In this document: positions 25,204-34,527 of the stretch, one piece after another | How positions within the stretch are numbered: position 1 is the first letter of the stretch | How the letters are laid out: the number at the start of each line of letters is the position of its first letter | Origin: Neobacillus bataviensis LMG 21833 | Lineage (GTDB): Bacteria; Bacillota; Bacilli; Bacillales; Cytobacillaceae | Direction: 5' to 3' | DNA length: 64,000 bases | Assembly (NCBI RefSeq): GCF_000307875.1 | Contig: NZ_AJLS01000097.1 | Span: 1 to 64,000 of the forward strand | Made by a program: the position numbers and the translations under genes | The notes under the pieces: generated by a model | What the model was told of the DNA's origin: nothing | Seen by the model: the letters and a program-made list of their open reading frames with translations, nothing else | The model's database searches: none

Positions 25204-26142
25204 ATGTTGAGTGAGGAAAAGAATGGGGAATCAAGTAAATCAGGTAAGTCCCTGTGGAAACCGCTTTTAGCTGCACCTGCTTTATTTTTTCTTGCCCCTC
25301 TAGGGGTTGGGTTGTATCTAACCCATCCCTTCCCAGCAAAAACTACAAAAAAACCGATGGAATACGGACTTGAATTTGAAGATATTGAATTTTTCAGCCG
25401 AAAAGATCAAGTAAAACTGTCTGGCTGGTGGATTCCAGCAGCTTCAAAGAAAAGCAAGAAAACAGTGATCACGGCACACGGTTACATGAATGAACGTGCC
25501 ATGGAAAGGATTGACGGACTGCGGCTCGTTAAGGTTCTATCTGAACAAGGATACAATGTACTAATGTTTGATTTTCGCAATGCAGGCAAATCCAAAGGGA
25601 AAACCACGGGGATCGGATATTTTGAAAGACACGATTTGTATGCAGCTATTGATTATGCAATTCAGGAAAAACATCAGGAAAAAGTTGCTCTCCTTGGCTG
25701 GAGTATGGGAGCTGCCGCTGCGCTTATTGCTGGATGCGAACACCCAGCTGTTTCCGTCATCATTGCCGACAGTCCCTTTTGTGATTTAGAATCTTTCCTA
25801 AAAGAAAATCTTTCGCATTGGACCAAGCTACCGAAAAGGCCATTTACACCGATTGTTTATCATTCCATGCGCAAGCTCCTCAAAATTGACCCCACTGAAG
25901 TTTCACCCATCAATCATGTGAAAAACACGAAAGGAAAATCCTTCTTCTTCATCCATAGCAAGTCAGATAAAGCGATTCCATATGCTGAGAGCGAAAAATT
26001 ATTCCAATCGATCTCATCGGAAAATCAAAGAGAATTGTGGCTGACGAAAGATTGCGAACACATTCATTCGTATCGTTTGCATAAAAATGAGTATACACGT
26101 CGTGTACTCAGGTTTCTAAATAGGTACTTAAAGCTTGACTAA
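25204..26142 (+). CDS. Membrane-anchored alpha/beta hydrolase
   Basis: About 312 residues. An N-terminal hydrophobic helix (about 16-36) precedes the hydrolase domain with nucleophile 'GWSMGAAAAL', acid in 'HSKSDKAIP' and His in 'DCEHIHSY'. Similar to the YqkD/FrsA-like Bacillus hydrolases of unknown substrate, probably exposed outside the membrane. GGAGGAGG is 5 bases before the ATG at 25204. Confidence 0.85.
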   Translation: MLSEEKNGESSKSGKSLWKPLLAAPALFFLAPLGVGLYLTHPFPAKTTKKPMEYGLEFEDIEFFSRKDQVKLSGWWIPAASKKSKKTVITAHGYMNERAMERIDGLRLVKVLSEQGYNVLMFDFRNAGKSKGKTTGIGYFERHDLYAAIDYAIQEKHQEKVALLGWSMGAAAALIAGCEHPAVSVIIADSPFCDLESFLKENLSHWTKLPKRPFTPIVYHSMRKLLKIDPTEVSPINHVKNTKGKSFFFIHSKSDKAIPYAESEKLFQSISSENQRELWLTKDCEHIHSYRLHKNEYTRRVLRFLNRYLKLD

Positions 26143-26210
26143 GACCACTTCCTACGTCTCAACAAGAATAGATCATTCGTCACATCCCTTTTGCTTGTAA
26201 TTTAATTAAA

Positions 26211-26253
26211 CCCCCTCGCGCTATAGCGTTAGCACGTCGGGGGTCTGACCCTT
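26211..26253. repeat. Truncated family-1 palindrome
   Basis: 'ccccctcgcgctatagcgttagcacgtcgg' continuing to the full right arm 'ggggtctgaccc'; the left arm is cut short. It lies between convergent genes and may terminate both. Confidence 0.65.
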
Positions 26254-26258
26254 TTACT

Positions 26259-27353
26259 CTATTTAACGCCAGGAACCCAGCCAGGACGTGATTGCATCAT
26301 ACGCATCATCTGTCCAGGAATGACATTATTTTGCGTCATATCCATTTCGGTAATGACTTCTTCTCCTGCCGTCATTTTTTCAACCCAATGTGGTTCAATT
26401 AATAATTCGCGACCCAATGCTAGTAGTTCTGCACCTGTTTCCATTGCTTCTAATGCATCTTTTTTCGAATAAATTGAGCCTACACCAATTAACGGTATGC
26501 GACCATCAAGAACACGATGTACAATCTTGATACGATTTTCTTTTTCCCCTGCATAACGGTGTGCTACTGAACGGAAATCCCCGAGTGAAATGTGTAAGTA
26601 TCCGAGTGGCTCATTCGCTAAACGGTCTACAAGCTGTACCGTATCATCGAGTGAAATACCCTCTTCTTCCGGCTCTTCTGGGCTGAACCGATAGCCAACG
26701 ATAAAGGAATCATCTGCATATTGTTGCTTTACGCGATTCACTTCTGCTACTACTTCTAATGGGAAACGCATACGTTTTTCAAGTGTCCCACCGTATTCAT
26801 CCGTACGTTTGTTTGTGAAGCCAGAGAAAAATTGTTGAAGCAAATACGTATTTGCACCGTGTATTTCAACGCCATCAAAGCCTGCTTCAATAGCACGCCT
26901 CGTTGTTTCACCAAATGCTTTCACGATTTCTTGAATCTCCTCAATTGTTACTGCGCGTGCCTTGCCACCATCTGCTGCTATCGTATCACTTGCACTGACA
27001 ACATCCCCATTTGGCACAAGTTCACGAGGCGACTTACGACCACCATGATAAATTTGTAAAATCGCCTTAGCACCACCTTTATGAATCGCTTGTGCCACTT
27101 TACGCAAACTATCAATGTAAGCATCTGTATGCCCGGCAAATTGGCCCGGGAACCCCTTACCACTTGCGGCCACGTATGTACATGCTGTAATCACTGCCCC
27201 TACTCCGTATGAACGTTCTTCATAATACGCTAATTCTTCATCTGATACCGTATCATCTGGATTTGCAGAATATGTTGTCATCGGTGCCATTACGTAGCGA
27301 TTCCGTAGCTCGACACCGTTATCAAATGTAAATGGTACTAAATAAGTTGTCAT
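26259..27353 (-). CDS. NADH-dependent flavin oxidoreductase (OYE family)
   Basis: About 364 residues. 'RYVMAPMTTYSANPDD' binds FMN; 'EIHGANTYLLQQFFSGFTNK' and 'YGGTLEKRMRFPLEVV' are family hallmarks; the catalytic His-x-x-Asn version is of the YqiG-like branch. Start: ATG at 27353 with AAGGAG upstream; the GTG at 27362 overlaps the site. Only about 33% of the shared motifs match the other OYE at 23811 by eye, so they are not recent duplicates. Confidence 0.88.
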   Translation of the reverse strand: MTTYLVPFTFDNGVELRNRYVMAPMTTYSANPDDTVSDEELAYYEERSYGVGAVITACTYVAASGKGFPGQFAGHTDAYIDSLRKVAQAIHKGGAKAILQIYHGGRKSPRELVPNGDVVSASDTIAADGGKARAVTIEEIQEIVKAFGETTRRAIEAGFDGVEIHGANTYLLQQFFSGFTNKRTDEYGGTLEKRMRFPLEVVAEVNRVKQQYADDSFIVGYRFSPEEPEEEGISLDDTVQLVDRLANEPLGYLHISLGDFRSVAHRYAGEKENRIKIVHRVLDGRIPLIGVGSIYSKKDALEAMETGAELLALGRELLIEPHWVEKMTAGEEVITEMDMTQNNVIPGQMMRMMQSRPGWVPGVK

Positions 27354-27640
27354 TTTCTTCACTCCTTGTTATTCATAGTAAACAAATGAGATTTATTGGT
27401 CAAGTGAACCGATTTCCATCGAAAGCTATTTTCAAACCTCATTCCAAAAAGTATTTAATCAAATAAATGCAAAAAGACCGATTATGGAGTTACATGTCCG
27501 ATCCAACTATAGACGGTTCCCACAAATGAGTATCCAGTTCATCGGGTTGCTGCCCTTCAATTCGTTACAACATTTTGTTATGTTATTATTCATTTAATAT
27601 AAAGCAATCAACTTGTGGTGTAGCGTGAAATTTTTTTCTT
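27354..27640. other. Intergenic region, no gene seen
   Basis: Nothing convincing is seen between the flavin oxidoreductase start and the repeat; the promoter of the former should lie here. Confidence 0.4.
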
Positions 27641-27770
27641 AGAAGATATAGGGATAAAGTGAGAAGAAGGATAGGCGGTTTTCATAAATATGTGATTATA
27701 TGATGACAATCATAAAAAGAGTCAGCTCCACAGCATGCTAAAGCAGTAGCATGTCGGGGTCTGACCCTGA
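27641..27770. repeat. Long palindromic repeat, family 1, copy C
   Basis: 'agatatagggataaag' and 'gaaggataggcgg' match the left flank of copies A and B; the right end is a diverged palindrome ending 'ggggtctgaccctga'. Confidence 0.75.
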
Positions 27771-27784
27771 AAGTTAGGATGATG

Positions 27785-27940
27785 TTAATTCTTATCTGCG
27801 GTTATATCGTTATAGGGTAAGATAAGCTTTTTTACCCTGTCGTAACTCATAGACCCAATTTCTTGCATTAATCTTGGGATTGACTCTTCAGGATAGCCGT
27901 ATTCCCGAAGTAACTTTTTCATCTTTTCTTTATGTTCCAA
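27785..27940 (-). CDS. Small hypothetical protein
   Basis: A 51-residue frame from TTG at 27940, with GGGGGTG 5 bases upstream: 'HKEKMKKLLREYGYPEES' then 'LMQEIGSMSYDRVKKLIL'. Helical, charged and regular in composition, so probably a real gene. I do not recognise a function; an internal ATG at 27922 would give 45 residues. Confidence 0.55.
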   Translation of the reverse strand: MEHKEKMKKLLREYGYPEESIPRLMQEIGSMSYDRVKKLILPYNDITADKN

Positions 27941-28045
27941 GCTGACACCCCCGATAAATAGTATGGTTTAGTGTCCCCTTTTATAGAAAAAAACATTTAC
28001 CTCGTAGCAGATGAATTTTCTTAAAGCGTAAACCCTCAGCTTCCG

Positions 28046-28146
28046 CCATTAATTATTATGGACAAGGGTATATGATTGATGGCAATCGAGTGGAAGCCTT
28101 AGAAGAACAGGAACCAACAGGATTAAAATATTTCGGAGATGTTTAG
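28046..28146 (+). pseudogene. C-terminal gene fragment
   Basis: A frame without a start reads 'YGQGYMIDGNRVEALEEQEP' and 'GLKYFGDV' then stop at 28144-28146. It looks coding but is truncated; I do not recognise the source. Confidence 0.35.
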
Positions 28147-28254
28147 TTATAAAACCTAAACATATTTTTTCATGTGGAATAATATACATTATTCATCGTT
28201 GTTTAAATGACAATAGTGGATGACATACAGTATGAAAAATGAGGTGATCAATGC

Positions 28255-28602
28255 ATGGCTTCTTTGTTAGATACATTTACGACCGAACTAAGAAGAGGAA
28301 CGCTTACCCTTGCCGTTTTAAGCCAATTGCGAACGCCCCAATACGGCTATTCACTTGTACAACGGCTTGAAGATGCTGGTGTGACCATAGAGCAAAGTAC
28401 GTTGTATCCCCTGTTGCGACGATTAGAGAAACAGGAACTTGTGACTAGCAGCTGGGACACAACGGAAAGCAGGCCGCGGAAGTATTACGTCTTGAGTGAC
28501 TACGGGATTGAGGTTTACAAGCAATTGAAGGATGAATGGAAAGAGATGACCCTAGAACTGAAATCATTATTAAAAGGAGATGAAGATCTTGAATCTGATT
28601 GA
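28255..28602 (+). CDS. PadR family transcriptional regulator
   Basis: 115 residues; winged helix with 'QYGYSLVQRLEDAGV', 'STLYPLLRRLEKQELV' and 'RPRKYYVLSDYG', the PadR signature. GAGGTG is 10 bases before the ATG. It is followed by a HAAS-domain membrane protein whose start lies inside its last codons, a pairing found widely in Firmicutes. It probably represses this two-gene operon in response to envelope or metabolic signals. Confidence 0.88.
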   Translation: MASLLDTFTTELRRGTLTLAVLSQLRTPQYGYSLVQRLEDAGVTIEQSTLYPLLRRLEKQELVTSSWDTTESRPRKYYVLSDYGIEVYKQLKDEWKEMTLELKSLLKGDEDLESD

Positions 28603-29599
28603 GGTTTATGTGTATGAAGTAACAAAAAGACTTCCTGCTAAAACACGAGATGATATCGCCCTAGAGCTTAGATCTACAATCGAGGATATGCTCCCGGAAA
28701 ATTATTCGGAAGTAGATGTGAAAGACGCACTTTCGAAACTTGGAAATCCAGTATTGCTTGCTGCAAGCTATCGTGATAGACCTATGTATTTAATTGGACC
28801 AAATCTATATGACTATTATATTCTGACAATGAAAAGAGTTATTCCATGGGCCATTTTGATTTCAATCTTTATCCATACTTTCGTGAGTATTGCATCTTTT
28901 GAAGGTAAGGAAGCCATTCTTTCTGTGGCCATTAACACCATTGGAATTTTGATCGGCAATGTCATAAATGTGCTTATACAAGTGTTCTTTTGGATTACGA
29001 TAGTATTTGCCTTCGTAGAAAGAGTTGGCATCACAAACGCTGATCTGCCACATAATAAGAAATGTGAAAAATGGACGCCAGAGGATTTAAAGAATATCGA
29101 AATCATCCCCAAGAAAAAAGCCATTTCAAAAGCAGATGTTGTTTTCAGCTTCATCTGGACAGCCATTTGGGCAATTGCCTATTTCAATGCTGACCATCTT
29201 GTTGGCATTTACCGATCAATGGATGGGAACGGATTGCAATTCGTTATGCCTATATTTAACCAGGATACCCTGCTTTCATACTGGCCAATCGTCCTAATTT
29301 TTATCGGTTTGGAAATAGGTTTAATCGTTTATAAATGGAATGCAGCCCAATGGACAATGAAACTTGTCATTGTGAATGCAATCATTCATTTATTGAGCGT
29401 GATTGCTTTTATCGTCATTGCAAGTAACCCGCATTTGCTCAATGATGCAGTCATTCCCTATACAGCAGATTTGTTTGAAACCACTTCTTCCACTATAGTT
29501 AATTTCTTGGATTGGATCTGGCGGATCATCGTAGCTTCCTTCGTTGTCACCACTTTGATTGAAATCATCGATAGTTATCGCAAAGCTAGAATCAGATAA
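28589..29599 (+). CDS. HAAS-domain membrane protein
   Basis: About 336 residues. The N-terminal HAAS-like region ('PAKTRDDIALELRSTIED', 'ALSKLGNPVLLA') precedes about six transmembrane segments (roughly 75-95, 115-145, 195-215, 235-255, 265-290, 305-325). The TTG at 28589 has AAGGAG 9 bases upstream; the ATG at 28580 overlaps that site. It is co-transcribed with PadR and is probably its partner. Function otherwise unknown. Confidence 0.8.
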   Translation: MNLIEVYVYEVTKRLPAKTRDDIALELRSTIEDMLPENYSEVDVKDALSKLGNPVLLAASYRDRPMYLIGPNLYDYYILTMKRVIPWAILISIFIHTFVSIASFEGKEAILSVAINTIGILIGNVINVLIQVFFWITIVFAFVERVGITNADLPHNKKCEKWTPEDLKNIEIIPKKKAISKADVVFSFIWTAIWAIAYFNADHLVGIYRSMDGNGLQFVMPIFNQDTLLSYWPIVLIFIGLEIGLIVYKWNAAQWTMKLVIVNAIIHLLSVIAFIVIASNPHLLNDAVIPYTADLFETTSSTIVNFLDWIWRIIVASFVVTTLIEIIDSYRKARIR

Positions 29600-29711
29600 T
29601 TTTAGAAAAACCTCTGAACTCACGAAACTCATGGGAGCAGTCGGCCAAGACATTGTCGGTTATGAGTTGTTTATATTATTTTTAACATTCCCCTCAACCT
29701 CTGAGCTCCAG

Positions 29712-29748
29712 CACAAAGCTATTCCTGCCGAGCAAGAATGGCTTTGTG
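29712..29748. terminator. Hairpin between convergent genes
   Basis: CACAAAGCtATTC and GAATgGCTTTGTG pair around 'ctgccgagcaa'. It separates the HAAS gene from the glycine-betaine permease; U-tracts are weak. Confidence 0.5.
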
Positions 29749-29755
29749 TCATACA

Positions 29756-31486
29756 TTATTTTTTCAATTCCTCTATCGAATGAATCTTAACATAATCCGG
29801 AACAACTAACCCAAGTTTTGTCCCTTTTAGATTCGGGCCAAGGTCGACGATATCTTTCTTATACCTATTGTAATATTCGAGGTGGGTAGTAGGCAGCCAG
29901 GCAGCCACCATGGCGTCGGCACTTCCGTTTGCAATACCAGCAAACATCGGGCCAACTTCAACCTGACTCAGCGTTACATCGTAGCCATTTTGTTCAAGCA
30001 CCTTCGCAATGACATTTGTGCTCGCTATTTCAGTATCCCAGGCTACATATACAAGTTTGATTTTTTCACCTTTCCCAGCTTGGGCACCGTTTGTCCACTT
30101 GGTTACTTTATCTGGGTTATCAGCAATCCATTTTTTAGCAGCATCAGCAGGATCCGCGCCTTTTTCAACCTCGCTCATCACATTTTCCATATCACTGGTT
30201 TCCCAAAAGAATTGGTCAAGGATTTTATAAGCTCCAGGGGCATCCCGATCAAGTCCCTTTCTAACAATTGAATTTATATTTTCAGCTTTGCCAAAGACAC
30301 CTTTTGGATCTTCGAGATACTTCAGATCAAAGGAAGAAAACATCCAATGTGGAGACCATCCAGTGATAATGATAGGCTCCTGTTTATCAATGGCTTTCTT
30401 TAATACAGCAACCATTGCGGCTGATGAGCCTTCAACAAGCTGCCATTTTTCTAATCCGTAATCCTTTAACATTTGATGAGCCGACTTCATTATTCCAGCT
30501 CCAGGCTCAATCCCGATAATTTGATAATCCGTTTGGGCCCCGATTCCATTGGCATTTTCGTTTCCTGTAGTGCTTTTGGTAAACGATAATACGAGTGCCG
30601 TTCCTACTAATAGAACCGCTAAAATGGATAAAATAATTTTTCGGCTAACGATATTTTCATAGGCCGGTTTGAGAAAGTTTTGTGAGATCCGGTCAAGAAT
30701 GATAGCAATGATGACGATAGATAACCCAGCTTCAAAGCCTTGTCCCACATTAATTTGACTAACCGCTCGATATACATCTGCTCCAAGTCCCGGAGCTCCA
30801 ACTAATGAGGCTGTCACCACCATGGAGAGAGCAAGCATGATGCTTTGGTTTACGCCAGCCATAATCGTTGGTGTGGCTAATGGCAATTGAACTTTGAACA
30901 ACTTTTGGCTAGGGGTAGAGCCGAAAGCATCTGAAGCTTCAATTAAATCATTTGGCACTTCTTTAATGCCGAGATTGGTCATCCGGATGGTCGGAGAAAT
31001 CGCGAAAATAAAGGAAGCAATAATTCCTGGTACGACGCCAATGCCAAAAAATAAAATGGATGGAATTAAATAAACGAATGCCGGCATTGTTTGCATAAAG
31101 TCTAAAATAGGCGTAATGATACTATGGGCTGTTTTGCTTCGTGCGCACCAAATTCCCAATGGGATCCCGATGATAATTGTAAGCAAACCTGATAGAACAA
31201 CGATGGCCAGTGTTTGAATACTTGAGTCCCAGTAGCCAAGATTATCGATTAACAGTAAGCTAATGAGCGTAAAAATTCCTAATGGCCACCTGCTCGTGTA
31301 GGAAACTAATAAGGCTAAGATGATAATTAATACGAATGGCGGACCCGCACTTAATACATCAGCACAAATATTTAAAAGACCTTCAACTGTACTAGTAATA
31401 AATGAAAATAATCCAGCAAATGTGACCGTTATCCAATTAACGAGTGTGTCGATCCACTGTCCTAAAGGGATTTTCGCCATGTTCAA
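29756..31486 (-). CDS. Glycine betaine/proline ABC permease fused to binding protein
   Basis: 576 residues. Residues about 1-290 form a binding-protein-dependent permease ('EASDAFGSTPSQKLFKVQLP' is the EAA loop), like OpuAB/ProW. After a membrane segment (about 285-305) residues 320-576 are the substrate-binding domain like OpuAC, with Trp-rich 'GWSPHWMFSSFD' and 'KLVYVAWDTEIASTN'. Thus the two usual subunits are one protein, as in OpuA of lactococci. It overlaps the ATPase stop by 4 bases. Confidence 0.92.
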   Translation of the reverse strand: MNMAKIPLGQWIDTLVNWITVTFAGLFSFITSTVEGLLNICADVLSAGPPFVLIIILALLVSYTSRWPLGIFTLISLLLIDNLGYWDSSIQTLAIVVLSGLLTIIIGIPLGIWCARSKTAHSIITPILDFMQTMPAFVYLIPSILFFGIGVVPGIIASFIFAISPTIRMTNLGIKEVPNDLIEASDAFGSTPSQKLFKVQLPLATPTIMAGVNQSIMLALSMVVTASLVGAPGLGADVYRAVSQINVGQGFEAGLSIVIIAIILDRISQNFLKPAYENIVSRKIILSILAVLLVGTALVLSFTKSTTGNENANGIGAQTDYQIIGIEPGAGIMKSAHQMLKDYGLEKWQLVEGSSAAMVAVLKKAIDKQEPIIITGWSPHWMFSSFDLKYLEDPKGVFGKAENINSIVRKGLDRDAPGAYKILDQFFWETSDMENVMSEVEKGADPADAAKKWIADNPDKVTKWTNGAQAGKGEKIKLVYVAWDTEIASTNVIAKVLEQNGYDVTLSQVEVGPMFAGIANGSADAMVAAWLPTTHLEYYNRYKKDIVDLGPNLKGTKLGLVVPDYVKIHSIEELKK

Positions 31487-32688
31487 TCACTCTCCAAATC
31501 GTTCAAAGAATCTTTATTTCCCGCTAAAGCACCGATAATAGCTCCGCGAATCACGATTCCTTTTAATCTTTTCTCTTCATCAATGACCGCTACTGGCAAT
31601 GTGCTGGTAGCCATATCATCCATAAATTCAGCAAGCACTGCACCCTCATTAACGGTTGGAAGGTCAGTTGCCATCACTTCGGAAATGGATTGGTTCTGAT
31701 CAATTGCCTGACGCGCTTGTTCAGCCGTCAGCACACCCAAAAGCTTCTTCTTTCGGTCAACGACAAAGATGCTGGAATATCCTTGCTTCCTCATAATTTC
31801 CAGTGCTACCCGTGGGCCGCGGTCTGGACTGATTTTCTCCGGCCGTTTCATCACATGGGATGCTGTTAATACTTTCGATAGATCGACATCCTCCACGAAC
31901 TTCTCAACAAATTCATTGGCCGGATTCATCATAATTTGTTCAGGTGTTCCTAATTGAATAACACTCCCGTCTTTCATTAATGCAATTCTGTCCCCGATTC
32001 GAAGTGCTTCATCTAAGTCATGGGTGATAAAAATAATCGTTTTCTTGTATAGCTCCTGAATTTCGATTAATTCATCCTGCATGTCTTTACGAATGAGCGG
32101 ATCTAACGCGCTGAAAGCCTCGTCCATTAGTAAAACTTTCGTATCACTGGCAAGAGCCCGAGCAAGCCCAACCCTTTGTTGCATACCGCCGCTCAATTGG
32201 GATGGAAGCTGGTCTTCATAGCCTTTTAAACCAACGACTGCAAGGGCATTCAGCGCTTTTTCACGGCGCTCTTTTGGAGGAACATTCTTAATTTCGAGAC
32301 CAAATTCCGTGTTTTCCAAAATGGATTTATGCGGAAATAATGCAAAATTTTGAAAGACCATGCTAATTTTCTTTTGTCTAACTTCTCTTAGTCTTGCGGC
32401 ATTCATTTTGACGATATCTTCATGATCAATTAGAATTTCTCCGATAGTCGGATCGATTAGCCGATTAAACATGCGGATTAAGGTTGATTTTCCACTACCG
32501 GATAACCCCATAATGACAAAAATTTCACCGGGAAAAATTTCAAAATTGACTTTATTCACACCCACTGTCTGCCCCGTTGCTTTCAGTATTTCTTTTTTTG
32601 TTTTTCCTTGCTTTAATAATTCGATGGCAGTTTTAGGCGATTTGCCAAAAATCTTCGAGACATTTCTAACTTCTACAATTGGCTTCAA
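31483..32688 (-). CDS. opuAA: Glycine betaine ABC transporter ATPase
   Basis: About 401 residues. Walker A 'GLSGSGKST', signature 'LSGGMQQRV', Walker B 'LLMDEAFSALDP' and a C-terminal CBS pair (about 275-400) match OpuAA/ProV. The CBS domains sense ionic strength in relatives. The start is probably TTG at 32688, with GAGGTG 7 bases upstream; ATG at 32706 is an alternative. Together with the fused permease/binding protein it takes up glycine betaine under osmotic stress. Confidence 0.9.
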   Translation of the reverse strand: MKPIVEVRNVSKIFGKSPKTAIELLKQGKTKKEILKATGQTVGVNKVNFEIFPGEIFVIMGLSGSGKSTLIRMFNRLIDPTIGEILIDHEDIVKMNAARLREVRQKKISMVFQNFALFPHKSILENTEFGLEIKNVPPKERREKALNALAVVGLKGYEDQLPSQLSGGMQQRVGLARALASDTKVLLMDEAFSALDPLIRKDMQDELIEIQELYKKTIIFITHDLDEALRIGDRIALMKDGSVIQLGTPEQIMMNPANEFVEKFVEDVDLSKVLTASHVMKRPEKISPDRGPRVALEIMRKQGYSSIFVVDRKKKLLGVLTAEQARQAIDQNQSISEVMATDLPTVNEGAVLAEFMDDMATSTLPVAVIDEEKRLKGIVIRGAIIGALAGNKDSLNDLESD

Positions 32689-32783
32689 TCTAAACACCTC
32701 ATTCAATAGTTGCCGATATCGTATGTAGTTTTACCGAATATATATTGATATATGTTGACTTTTGTTTAGAAAAAAGGAAAAAA

Positions 32784-32833
32784 GGGTCAGACCCCCGGCG
32801 CGCTAATACGTTAGCACGTCGGGGGTCTGACCC
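32784..32833. repeat. Family-1 palindrome
   Basis: A 50-base near-perfect palindrome: 'gggtcagacccccggcgcgc' and its complement with 'taatacg' at the centre. It lies upstream of the betaine operon. Confidence 0.85.
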
Positions 32834-33210
32834 ACTAGTCTTGTATGATAGTAATTAAATTGAATTAATTTAAAAAATTTATATTTATTTTTCGCTATCA
32901 GTAGAAAAAACGAGAACATGGGATTAAAATGACCTTTTCCCCTTTTTTTTCCTTTTTAGTAATTTCCTAATTTCTGTTCATTTTTCCTCTTCTGTTTCCT
33001 AAGCTTTTCTTTCACCAAAGCCACAGTTCCAAACGATGGTTTTTCCCTCTCTAATGGAATAGGCACCTTCTGTCTTCCCTTTGATTTTTTCACTTTCCTA
33101 TTTAGTTCTTTCAACATTTCTTTGCCTGGCAAAAATAAATAGGTTCGTAATATCCGAAAGAAAACCCAAGGTGTTTTCCTAGACTTGGTTTGAAGTTTTA
33201 CAATTGGTGA

Positions 33211-33603
33211 AACCCCAAATGCGATGCGGGGGAACAGGCAAGCTGGAAACCAAATGGAGAGGCAACAAAAACTATTTGGGAGAACGTTAATCACCTCATT
33301 TATTACAAAGAGAGACTGACTGCAAACTTAGAAGGCAGAGAATGGGCAAATAATCTCGATGGTAATGAAACATTCGATCTCACCGATCAATCAAATGACG
33401 ATGGTGAATGGAAAAAACTCATTGAACGCGCAGAGATCGCTCAACGAAATTTAAGACAAGTATTAAGTGCCATTTCCGATGAAATGCTTGACCAAAATTC
33501 ACTTGAGAGAAAATTACTGGACATTATGCTTCATGATGCATATCATACAGGGCAAATTATTCAATTAAGAAAAATACAAGGATCTTGGCCATCAGTCCGT
33601 TAA
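33211..33603 (+). pseudogene. N-terminally truncated DinB-family protein
   Basis: An open frame with no start encodes 'PNGEATKTIWENVNHLIYYK', later 'AISDEMLDQNSLERKLLD' and 'LHDAYHTGQIIQLRKIQGSW' before the stop at 33601. These are the DinB/YfiT-like metal-binding blocks (His in NHLIYY, the H-x-x-x-H of LHDAYH). The N-terminal 30-40 residues are missing, so it is probably dead. It overlaps the head of a doubtful minus-strand ORF. Confidence 0.7.
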
Positions 33604-33876
33604 TATGAAAAACTTCATACTATGACAATAGGAGCTAGCTATGCAGGAGCTCTTTAATGCTTGAATGAACGATTCAATCTATTTAACAAACCGGTAAACT
33701 AGTTAAAAATGCATTTAAAAATAATGTGGCAGTTAGTCGGCGAATTTTTTTATTGATCTTCTTCAAAAATATTCTTACAATAAAGCACTGATTATTAATA
33801 ATAACCACGAGAGTAAACACCATTACATTTGTCTAACATACACTAAAGCAAAATTGTAGTTCTGGGGTTGTTAATT
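33604..33876. other. Intergenic region, no gene seen
   Basis: AT-rich, no convincing ORF or repeat; should contain the promoter of the following gene. Confidence 0.35.
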
Positions 33877-34286
33877 ATGGATTATCCAAAGTTTTGGAGT
33901 CAGAGTGGAAAAGACTTGAATGATGATAAGAAAAAAAAAAACTACAACTGGAAAAGGAGGTTGCATTCGCCCTTTGGGTGCAAGTGCTAGGACAAATTAT
34001 CGAACTTAAAGGTTTATCAGAGCTGTTTCATTTAGAGGAAGATTCCAATAAAATAGGTGAACAACAAATACTAACCGGTGTTTGGACTAGGACAATTGGA
34101 CAAATACTTGAGGCTATATCTGTTACAAAACAATTAGGCGAAACAGATTTAGTAAAACTTAACCAAGAACAAAAGATCGCCATCACAGGAGACTTGCTAG
34201 TGTCAATCGGTGCAGCGATTGAAGTAATCGGAGGAATTAATGTACTGGAAGAGGAAACAGTCACTCCTCCAATAATTGTTCCTTAA
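33877..34286 (+). pseudogene. DUF6944-like gene split by an A11 tract
   Basis: An ATG at 33877 begins 'MDYPKFWSQSGKDLNDDKK', then an 11-adenine run (33931-33941) shifts the frame; the second frame continues with 'LEKEVAFALWVQVLGQIIEL' to the stop at 34286. The repeat-like 'TRTIGQILEAISVTKQLGE' and 'IAITGDLLVSIGAAIEVIGG' suggest the Bacillus DUF6944 repetitive family. One inserted A or two deleted would restore the frame, so it is either a sequencing or replication slip or a slippage-expressed gene. Confidence 0.55.
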
Positions 34287-34445
34287 TTAATGATGCATCT
34301 AACCGGTTTAGTTTTTACTTAGAACATGAGCTTGGACACCCGCACGGCTTGCTTGTATCTAATTACCTATATAAGCAGTGTATTCTCCATCTTCACCTTT
34401 CATCTCAAGTACCATAAACAAAAGTCCATTTGCCAATGGAAAATT

Positions 34446-34495
34446 GGGTCAGACCCCCGGTGCGCTAATGCGTTAGCACGTCGGGGGTCTGACCC
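34446..34495. repeat. Family-1 palindrome
   Basis: 50 bases, arms 'gggtcagacccccggtgcgc', centre 'taatgcg'; between convergent genes. Confidence 0.85.
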
Positions 34496-34527
34496 TAAAA
34501 CCTCACTATAGAATTGTACACTAGGGG

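Noticed and set aside
32956-33294. A 112-residue minus-strand ORF
   Set aside because: Its first third overlaps the DinB-family remnant on the other strand, and the basic tail has no ribosome binding site or recognised domain; it is probably chance or debris.
34326-34511. A 61-residue plus-strand ORF
   Set aside because: It reads into the palindromic repeat and has no ribosome binding site.
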